Shown: piece after piece, positions 1 to 4,133 of the stretch | Layout of the letters: each line of letters opens with the position of its first letter | Numbering within the stretch: the first letter of the stretch is position 1 | DNA from: Bacteroidota bacterium | Lineage (GTDB): Bacteria > Bacteroidota > Bacteroidia > Bacteroidales > VadinHA17 | NCBI GenBank assembly: GCA_030628785.1 | Contig: DAOVQI010000133.1 | Coordinates: 1-8,161, forward strand | Direction of reading: 5' to 3' | DNA: 8,161 nt | Translations under genes and position numbers: made by a program | Notes under the pieces: model-generated | The model's input: only the letters and a program-made list of their open reading frames with translations | Databases searched by the model: none | Told to the model about the DNA's origin: nothing

Positions 1-236
1 AAACCATGAATGACTGTCAGCTAATAGTACTAAATTTGACAACCCCGCCGAATAATTCAACTGATACACCCCTTACAGCCACACCATCCATCACACTCCT
101 CTCCCATAGGGATGCCATTGGCACTAACAACAGGAAGGGGATATCCTGTCTATGGTTTTTCCTCTTTGTATTTTGACCACCCACTTGAGCAGACTTTGAA
201 GAAAGAGGAGCGGGATTTAGGTTTGAGGAAAAATCA
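1..236. other. Sequence downstream of the universal stress gene, no assigned gene
   Basis: No recognisable gene lies here. On the minus strand one frame stays open from a stop at 260-262 to a stop at 17-19 (80 sense codons, overlapping the 3' end of the neighbouring gene by 23 nt). Its first ATG is at 116-118 and would give only 33 residues. The reading is rich in Val, Gly and Ser at its end and matches no family I recognise. Small inverted repeats are present (TCCC-ATA-GGGA at 102-112; CCTCTTT at 161-167 with AAAGAGG at 202-208), but none is followed by a T-tract on the minus strand, so no terminator is called. It could be a gene remnant or another interspersed repeat. Confidence 0.3.
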
Positions 237-1061
237 TTACAACCGGCCTGGATGAATACTCAATACCGGAATAGGTGAATGATTTACCATCTGCTGAGCG
301 GTTGTACTTATCCTTAAGTTAACGGGAGCACCCCTTTGTCTGCTGACTATCGAGATCAGCTCAGCACCAACATGAACAGCATAGGAAATCGTTAAATCTG
401 AAATATCGCTTCCGTACAAGGAATCTCTTATGGCTTTTACTTTCCTTTTTATAACATAATCGTATACCTGATCGGCATACTTTTTTAATCTTTTCTTAAT
501 AACTGACTCGTTTGTTGAGCGGACCTCCACAATATGAATTTCTGCCCCTACCATAGCAGCCAGTTCAGTGGTAAACGGAACTTTCTGCCTTGTATCCCGG
601 TAAGCATCAACAGGTAAAACGATTTTTGTAATATTTTTCTTTCTGAATCCATATTGAATCGTTAAAACGGGACTCGGGGCCTGACATACGACACGGTATG
701 AATTACTGCCCAGCCAGAATTCCTCAAAACCCGATACACCATGAGTTCCCATTATGATCATATCTGTCTTATCCTTCAGTGCCCGCTCGATGATTTTCGC
801 ATAAACTTTACCCCTGGCTACAACATAATCAAGGTTTTGTCTATTCTTATATTTATTGATTATCTCCTCACAAAAATTCCTGACCGTTTTTTCATAAGCA
901 ATTTCAGATCCCTCAATTATGAAAGGTCTGTCATAATCTTTGTTTTTTCTTACATGAATGATCCGTAAGCCGGCGTCCACCTTTCCGGTAAGTGTTAATG
1001 CATGTTTCAATGCATGCATCGAATCCTTCGAAAAATCAATAGGAACAAGAATTTTTTTCAT
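237..1061 (-). CDS. Universal stress protein, tandem UspA domains
   Basis: A 274-residue cytoplasmic protein with two UspA-type Rossmann-like domains, roughly residues 1-136 and 144-271. UspA proteins bind nucleotides or act as signalling and stress-tolerance factors; the exact role here cannot be read from sequence. Domain 1 starts with the typical beta strand KKILVPIDFS (Asp9) and has the full ATP-binding signature G-x2-G-x9-G-S: Gly105, Gly108, Gly118, Ser119. Domain 2 has the first strand and acidic residue (KIVLPVDA, Asp152) and a typical last strand (SPIPVLSI) but lacks the glycine signature, so only domain 1 is predicted to bind ATP. The start is the ATG at 1059-1061; it gives the normal family N-terminus, and the upstream bases are AT-rich with no Shine-Dalgarno. 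It lies 1454 bp downstream of the nearest kinase gene, so it is probably transcribed separately. Family confident, function not. Confidence 0.93.
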   Translation of the reverse strand: MKKILVPIDFSKDSMHALKHALTLTGKVDAGLRIIHVRKNKDYDRPFIIEGSEIAYEKTVRNFCEEIINKYKNRQNLDYVVARGKVYAKIIERALKDKTDMIIMGTHGVSGFEEFWLGSNSYRVVCQAPSPVLTIQYGFRKKNITKIVLPVDAYRDTRQKVPFTTELAAMVGAEIHIVEVRSTNESVIKKRLKKYADQVYDYVIKRKVKAIRDSLYGSDISDLTISYAVHVGAELISIVSRQRGAPVNLRISTTAQQMVNHSPIPVLSIHPGRL

Positions 1062-1180
1062 GATATAAAGTTAATAATTTGTTTTATATAGAGTCTATAT
1101 ACACAATTATTTAGAATCGCTTGTAACATCCTGAAAATGAATTACCAAATTTTAATTTTGTTTAGGTATTTAAAGGGTTC

Positions 1181-1200
1181 ATATAATATAATATAATATT
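1181..1200. repeat. AT-only pentamer microsatellite
   Basis: Four consecutive 5-bp units read ATATA, ATATA, ATATA, ATATT, followed by ATT. The tract lies 120 bp upstream of the universal stress protein start codon. It could affect promoter bending or spacing, or simply be a slippage product; nothing in the sequence decides this. Confidence 0.8.
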
Positions 1201-1258
1201 ATTGACCGCTATGGACGCAAACCTTCCTACCCATCTCCTAACCGTCAGACCGCTGAAA

Positions 1259-1388
1259 GCCTGCCCGAAAGAATGAATTTTTTCATTCAGGCGGGCGGGC
1301 AGACGGATTTCCACCCTTCCTGCCTTTTAACTTATAACGTATAACATTTAACACTTTAACACACTAACACTTTAACACATTTTCCCCA
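1259..1388. repeat. Composite repeat, copy A (hairpin plus TAACAC tract)
   Basis: This copy begins with an imperfect inverted repeat (GCCTGCCCGAA near 1259 against TTCATTCAGGCGGGC near 1282), continues with a shared linker (ACGGATTTCCACCCTTCCTG), then a TTATAACGTATAACAT stretch and an exact 8-bp period in which TAACAC occurs at 1349, 1357, 1365 and 1373, and ends with ATTTTCCCCA. The same modules in the same order and orientation recur at 2145-2265. From 1390 on, a weak degenerate relative of the 71-bp repeat follows (AGCAACCCGTAACC), which mirrors the arrangement after copy B. No transposase is associated. Confidence 0.9.
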
Positions 1389-1478
1389 TTAAGCAACCCG
1401 TAACCTGCAACCCATTAATCATCCCTGTTACTGCCACTCGATCATGTTTCCGGCCCCTGGTCCAAACCTAAAATTCTC

Positions 1479-1510
1479 CTCCTTAGATAAGGAGCCTGCC
1501 CGAAAGAATG
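1479..1510. repeat. Perfect small hairpin with an isolated repeat half-site
   Basis: CTCCTTA (1479-1485) and TAAGGAG (1488-1494) form a perfect 7-bp inverted repeat. It runs directly into GAGCCTGCCCGAAAGAATG (1492-1510), the same left arm that opens the composite repeat at 1259. The right arm is missing here, so this looks like a truncated third copy. Confidence 0.7.
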
Positions 1511-1695
1511 CCCGTCCCGCCAATGGGTAATTTGTACCGGAACATCCAACTCTACATCCTTTACTTCGAAAAAGGTACTAGCTATTCGCGCCGGATGAAA
1601 CGGTTGTAACATTGATCAAAACCAGTAGTTCCGTCGTGTTTTATGTTGGTTTGCATTTACTTTCTTAGGCATAAAAAAAGCACTGATTATTGCGA

Positions 1696-1739
1696 TCCGC
1701 CATAGGCGGAGAAGCCCGCCTACACAAGTTACGGCGGGC
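1696..1739. repeat. Two adjacent GC-rich perfect hairpins
   Basis: TCCGCC-ATA-GGCGGA (1696-1710) is a perfect 6-bp stem with a 3-base loop. Three bases later GCCCGCC (1714-1720) pairs perfectly with GGCGGGC (1733-1739) around a 12-base loop. They are GC-rich against an AT-rich background, resembling REP-type bacterial interspersed palindromes. They lie far from the nearest gene, so no regulatory role is inferred. Confidence 0.75.
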
Positions 1740-1828
1740 AGGCAATCTGTAAAGGGTTATCGTGAGCTTATAACAGTCTTTCTATTTTGGCGCATGGCTG
1801 AATCTTAAGCAGTTTGCTTCGTCACTTA

Positions 1829-1862
1829 GTTACTCGCACCCACTGTCGTTATTCGCTCCCAC
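1829..1862. repeat. Short direct repeat pair, 19-bp period
   Basis: GTTACTCGCACCCAC at 1829-1843 and GTTATTCGCTCCCAC at 1848-1862 match at 13 of 15 positions. The pair lies immediately before the hairpin cluster and shares its TTCG/TCGC vocabulary, so it may belong to the same element. Confidence 0.6.
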
Positions 1863-1890
1863 AATCCAAGCTCTGAAACCAGCTCATGAA

Positions 1891-2043
1891 GATTGGCTCT
1901 TACTTCGTTCGAGCCAATCGTTCGCTCAAACCTGCTCGTGAGGTTTGGCTTCGCCAAACGTTCGTTCCTCGCAAATTCGTTTCTTTATTAGTCTTATTCG
2001 TCAGACCAACCTGCTCTCGCACGGTCTATCGCTTAGTGGTCGG
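1891..2043. repeat. Cluster of stem-loops with TTCG-rich loops
   Basis: Consecutive inverted repeats are present. GATTGGCTC (1891-1899) pairs perfectly with GAGCCAATC (1911-1919) around TTACTTCGTTC. AAACCT (1928-1933) can pair with AGGTTT (1941-1946). GTTTGGC (1943-1949) pairs perfectly with GCCAAAC (1953-1959) across a TTC loop; it overlaps the previous arm, so these two folds exclude each other. AGACC (2003-2007) can pair with GGTCT (2023-2027), or TCAGACCAA (2001-2009) imperfectly with GTGGTCGGA (2035-2043). The connecting sequences repeat TTCGTTC, GTTCGCTC and GTTCGTTC. No gene or mobile enzyme is associated; function unknown. Confidence 0.7.
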
Positions 2044-2144
2044 ACGAAGTTCATCTTTCATCGTTCATCCTTCCCCATGCCCCTTTGCCCCATACCACAT
2101 GCTCTCCACATCTATCCAACCCTACATCCTTCGGACCGACTCAA

Positions 2145-2265
2145 GCCTGCCCGAATGAATTCGTTCAGGCGGGCGGTCGGACGGATTTCCACCCTTCCTG
2201 CCTTTTACTTATAACGTATAACATTTAACACTTTTACACACTAACACTTTAACACATTTTCCCCA
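2145..2265. repeat. Composite repeat, copy B (hairpin plus TAACAC tract)
   Basis: Second copy of the element at 1259-1388, same orientation, about 886 bp away. Its opening hairpin is tighter: 15-base arms 2145-2159 and 2160-2174 are complementary except at three transition positions. The linker, TTATAACGTATAACAT stretch and 8-bp-period TAACAC tract (2226-2257, second unit changed to TTACAC) follow. The end, CCCCA, overlaps the start of the 71-bp repeat at 2262, showing modules joined end to end. Confidence 0.9.
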
Positions 2266-2332
2266 GCACCCAGTAACCAGTACCCAGTATCCAGCAACTC
2301 TCCCTTCTTCTTCTCAACCTCAACCTTAACCT
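2262..2332. repeat. 71-bp perfect repeat, copy 1
   Basis: By eye this stretch is identical over all 71 bases to 7010-7080. It starts with near-tandem CCCAGCA/CCCAGTA words (to about 2294), passes through a CT-rich stretch, and ends in 6-bp units CCTCAA and CCTTAA. Copy 1 carries one more CCTTAA unit (2330-2335) than copy 2, and similarity is lost just after. Read on the minus strand the first part yields TGY/LG-rich peptides that are repeat artefacts. Confidence 0.95.
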
Positions 2333-2360
2333 TAACCTCAGCCTACATCCCTTCACACAG

Positions 2361-2390
2361 ACTCTGCCAGGTTTTCCAAACTCTGGCAGG
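2361..2390. repeat. CTGCCAG/CTGGCAG inverted repeat module
   Basis: CTGCCAG (2364-2370) and CTGGCAG (2383-2389) are perfect inverted arms. The inner sequence TTTTCCAAA is itself nearly symmetrical. It lies between the 71-bp repeat and the AGCCGAAT palindrome with no unique sequence of note between them. Confidence 0.65.
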
Positions 2391-2397
2391 TCTTTTC

Positions 2398-2423
2398 CCA
2401 GCCGAATATAATTCGGCTCTACA
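2398..2423. repeat. AGCCGAAT palindrome module, copy 1
   Basis: AGCCGAAT (2400-2407) and ATTCGGCT (2411-2418) are perfect 8-bp arms around ATA, followed by CTACA. The 26-bp module recurs at 6934-6959 with differences at only two loop bases. It is the last repeat module before the 3' end of the response regulator-kinase gene. Confidence 0.85.
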
Positions 2424-2490
2424 CGACCACCAAACAATTTAACAATCTATCAATTTAATCAATAACAACATATTATGCAGTTGAACCAGT

Positions 2491-2523
2491 CCCCATGAAA
2501 TTAAAAAATACTATTTCACGGGG
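2491..2523 (-). terminator. Stem-loop spanning the stop codon of the REC-kinase gene
   Basis: In the gene-strand RNA, CCCCGUGAAAU (2523-2513) can pair over 11 positions with AUUUCAUGGGG (2501-2491) around the loop AGUAUUUUUUA. The one non-Watson-Crick pair is a G-U wobble on this strand. The UGA stop (2516-2518) lies inside the 5' arm. There is no U-tract after the stem, so a classical intrinsic terminator is not supported; it may be a 3'-end protecting stem, an attenuating structure or a captured palindrome. Confidence 0.4.
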
Positions 2524-3673
2524 CAGGAATGGTAAACATAAATTTACTCCCTTCCCCATATTTGCTTTCAACCCAAATTTTCCCTCCGTTTTTTTCAACA
2601 AATTCCTTACACAATATAAGTCCTAATCCGGTACCCTGCTCATTATTTGTTCCCCTGGTACTAAAGCCTTCCGTCAAATTGAACAATTTGGGGATATTTT
2701 CCTCCCTGATACCCATACCGGTATCTGAAACGCATACCTCGATGAATTTGGCCTCTTTCGTATAACTCAAGATAATCTTTCCTCCGGGTTCGGTAAATTT
2801 TAGGGCATTTGAAATCAGATTTCTTACCACGGTATTGATCATCCTTCGATCAGCAAAAGCCAGGATATGTTCCTTAATTTTACTCTGCACCTCAATATTT
2901 TTCTTATACGCTGCATCGGAAATAAATAAGATATTTTGGCGGATCAGATCGTTAAGACTAAAGTTCTGAGGTTCATATTCGATCCTTCCTGTCTGAGATC
3001 TGGACCATTCCAAAAGGTTATTTAAAAGATCAAAACCATGAACTGCCGAATTGAAGATATGGGTAATCATTTCCTTATTTTCTTCCGGATCCCTGTTATC
3101 ATATTCTTTTAAGAGCAATTCTGAAAATCCTAGAAGGGTGTTAAAAGGCCCTTTCAAATCATGCGCTATTATTGAAAAGAACTTATCTTTAGTCTTGATT
3201 ATTTCTTTCATATCCGCATTTACTTTTCTTAACTGTTCATTCTTAATATTTAATATTTTCCTGGAATTGCTTAATTCAAGATGGGTATTGACCCTGGATA
3301 TGAGTTCTTTCGAATTAAAAGGTTTGGTAACATAATCTACAGCTCCGATTGTTAACCCCTTGACAATATCTTCCTGTTCGGTTCTTGCCGTCAGAAAAAT
3401 AATAGGAATTCCCTTTGTTTCCGGGTCTTTTTTAAGTTTTTCGCATACTTCAAAACCACTCATTTCCGGCATATTAATATCAAGAAGCAAAAGATCTGGT
3501 TTGTTAAAGGTAATTGCTTCCAGAGCCTCTTTACCACTGGTAGCATAACTGAACTCGATATCGTTTTCATCCAGGATGTTCCCGAGTACCTGGATATTTT
3601 CGGCAATATCGTCAATAATCAATACGTTTGATTGAAAATCGTAATCCTGTTTTAATTCATTTTCTGACATCAT
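2516..3673 (-). CDS. Soluble response regulator-histidine kinase (REC-HisKA-HATPase)
   Basis: A 385-residue cytoplasmic signalling protein with no membrane segment. An N-terminal receiver domain (about 14-134) has the acidic pair Asp21-Asp22, the phosphoacceptor Asp65 in LLLLDINMPEMSG, Thr95 and Lys117. A helical linker (about 135-162) leads to a HisKA domain with His171 in IIAHDLKGP, then a HATPase_c domain (about 270-385) with the N box NLISNALKFT (Asn289), DTGMG (Asp317) and the GTGLGL glycine loop (347-352). All catalytic residues are present, so an active kinase whose activity is set by phosphorylation of its own receiver is the simplest reading; its phosphate donor and target are not shown. 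The gene starts with two ATG codons (3671-3673, 3668-3670); the first is used, though either is possible. Upstream is a 460-bp repeat-rich spacer, and the stop lies in a stem-loop. Confidence 0.95.
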   Translation of the reverse strand: MMSENELKQDYDFQSNVLIIDDIAENIQVLGNILDENDIEFSYATSGKEALEAITFNKPDLLLLDINMPEMSGFEVCEKLKKDPETKGIPIIFLTARTEQEDIVKGLTIGAVDYVTKPFNSKELISRVNTHLELSNSRKILNIKNEQLRKVNADMKEIIKTKDKFFSIIAHDLKGPFNTLLGFSELLLKEYDNRDPEENKEMITHIFNSAVHGFDLLNNLLEWSRSQTGRIEYEPQNFSLNDLIRQNILFISDAAYKKNIEVQSKIKEHILAFADRRMINTVVRNLISNALKFTEPGGKIILSYTKEAKFIEVCVSDTGMGIREENIPKLFNLTEGFSTRGTNNEQGTGLGLILCKEFVEKNGGKIWVESKYGEGSKFMFTIPAP

Positions 3674-3717
3674 ACTGTATTTATAAATTTCTTATGATTT
3701 TTTTTATCTACCACCCC

Positions 3718-3801
3718 GTCCCGCCACCTTGCTACGCCGAAACTTCGTGCATCGCCATCGGCAAGCCTTTGGCGACCGATGGAAGGCGTAGTCGGCGGGA
3801 C
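3718..3801. repeat. Nested multi-tier hairpin
   Basis: Four arm pairs nest collinearly: GTCCCGCC (3718-3725) with GGCGGGAC (3794-3801), CTACGCC (3732-3738) with GGCGTAG (3785-3791), CCATCGG (3755-3761) with CCGATGG (3776-3782), and GCC-TTT-GGC (3765-3773). All four are perfect. The bulges sit mostly on the left side (3726-3731 and 3739-3754). On the minus strand the element ends 44 nt upstream of the REC-kinase start codon, so it may lie in the 5' leader; it is much more GC-rich than the flanking AT-rich leader. Confidence 0.8.
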
Positions 3802-3802
3802 A

Positions 3803-3822
3803 CCTCTCCTGTCCAGGAGGGG
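3803..3822. repeat. Short hairpin beside the nested element
   Basis: CCTCTCCT (3803-3810) pairs with AGGAGGGG (3815-3822) around GTCC, with one T-G wobble at 3805/3820 on the plus strand. It adjoins the nested hairpin and probably belongs to the same repeat module. Confidence 0.6.
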
Positions 3823-3857
3823 AATTTGTTCTATAAAAAATAATTTTATATGTAATT

Positions 3858-3948
3858 TCACGGAGTTACACGGAGAATACACAGAGTTACACAGAGAAAA
3901 TCAACCTCTCCGTGAATCTCCGTGACTTCTCTATGGTTCTCTGTGTAA
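3858..3948. repeat. Interleaved inverted repeat, CACGGAG/CACAGAG family
   Basis: Arm A (3858-3876) pairs with A' (3907-3925) at 17 of 19 positions, and arm B (3887-3898, TTACACAGAGAA) pairs perfectly with B' (3937-3948). The order A-B-A'-B' is that of a pseudoknot. Because A and B resemble each other (CACGGAGTTACAC against CACAGAGTTACAC), A can also pair with B' and B with A' to make one nested hairpin. From memory, similar words are common between genes in Bacteroidetes and some other phyla, including next to GxxExxY-family genes; that gene is not present here. Confidence 0.85.
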
Positions 3949-4017
3949 TAATTTTTCTTTTTCAATAACTCCTTTATATTTTTGTATCGGAATTTACTCA
4001 CTTCGTTCATGAGATCA

Positions 4018-4035
4018 CCCCGATAGCCATCGGGG
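4018..4035. repeat. Perfect CCCCGAT hairpin
   Basis: CCCCGAT (4018-4024) and ATCGGGG (4029-4035) form a perfect 7-bp stem with a 4-base AGCC loop. It has no T-tract on either side, so it is recorded as an interspersed palindrome and not as a terminator. Confidence 0.7.
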
Positions 4036-4092
4036 CTAAGTTCAATGTTTATGGCTTGATAATGGCTAATTTCATTATACTTTGCATTTTTA

Positions 4093-4132
4093 AGTCGGCA
4101 ATCTGTGGACTGCCAACTGTAGACTGCCGACT
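4093..4132 (-). terminator. 12-bp stem-loop directly after the dCache kinase stop codon
   Basis: AGTCGGCAATCT (4093-4104) and AGACTGCCGACT (4121-4132) are complementary at 11 of 12 positions; on the gene-strand RNA the odd pair is a G-U wobble, so all 12 pair. Only one base separates the arm from the TAA at 4134-4136. The loop contains a third relative of the arm (GGACTGCC at 4107-4114). It could act as a 3'-end or termination structure, but no U-tract follows, so a captured repeat is equally possible. Confidence 0.45.
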
Positions 4133-4133
4133 A

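Larger units (their letters stand above)
1062..2515. other. 1454-bp spacer built of interspersed repeats
   Basis: No convincing gene is present. In order it holds an AT-rich leader upstream of the stress gene with a pentamer repeat (1181-1200), the first copy of a ~125-bp repeat (1259-1388), a small perfect hairpin and a repeat half-site (1479-1510), paired hairpins (1696-1739), a cluster of hairpins with TTCG-rich loops (1829-2043), the second copy of the ~125-bp repeat (2145-2265), a 71-bp repeat shared with the 6795-7127 spacer (2262-2332), and two palindromic modules (2361-2390, 2398-2423). Short open frames across it are built from these repeats. No match to the Bacteroidetes promoter consensus TAnnTTTG was found on the minus strand just upstream of the stress gene. 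Confidence 0.7.
3674..4133. other. 460-bp spacer between kinase genes, repeat-rich
   Basis: No gene is supported. From low to high coordinates it holds an AT-rich stretch next to the REC-kinase start, a nested multi-tier hairpin (3718-3801), a second hairpin (3803-3822), an interleaved repeat of the CACGGAGTTACAC type (3858-3948), a small CTCA/TGAG repeat with an ACTTCGTTC loop segment also seen at 1902-1910, a perfect CCCCGAT hairpin (4018-4035), and a stem-loop abutting the upstream gene's stop codon (4093-4132). No consensus Bacteroidetes promoter was found on the minus strand. Confidence 0.7.

Noticed and set aside
1349..1380. Possible CRISPR-like array
   Set aside because: Units are 6 bp with 2-bp gaps and no unique spacers; no cas gene is present.
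1508..1609. Plus-strand 33-codon frame with YILYFEK, recalling the start of GIY-YIG nucleases
   Set aside because: The YIG half and catalytic Arg/Glu region are absent and the rest does not align. It could be a remnant, but the evidence is a six-residue resemblance.
1886..2214. Two overlapping plus-strand open frames of about 90 codons
   Set aside because: They run through the hairpin cluster and composite repeat, have no recognisable domain, and their composition follows the repeats.
2312..2341. Telomere-like CCTTAA repeats
   Set aside because: Only two exact CCTTAA units plus variants, inside an internal repeat shared with another spacer. It is a short tandem repeat and not a replicon end.
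2249..2437. Minus-strand open frame with an Arg-Leu repeat peptide
   Set aside because: The peptide is a translation of the CCTTAA units and the CCCAGTA words of the 71-bp repeat. It is a repeat artefact.
3858..3965. Minus-strand 35-codon frame with AAAGGAG upstream of a TTG at 3963-3965
   Set aside because: Only 3 nt separate the purine motif from the TTG, and the peptide is the interleaved repeat read in frame. Repeat-derived translation is far more likely than a gene.
4018..4035. Rho-independent terminator at the CCCCGAT hairpin
   Set aside because: Good stem but no T-tract on either strand; it lies about 100 bp past the stop codon among other palindromes.
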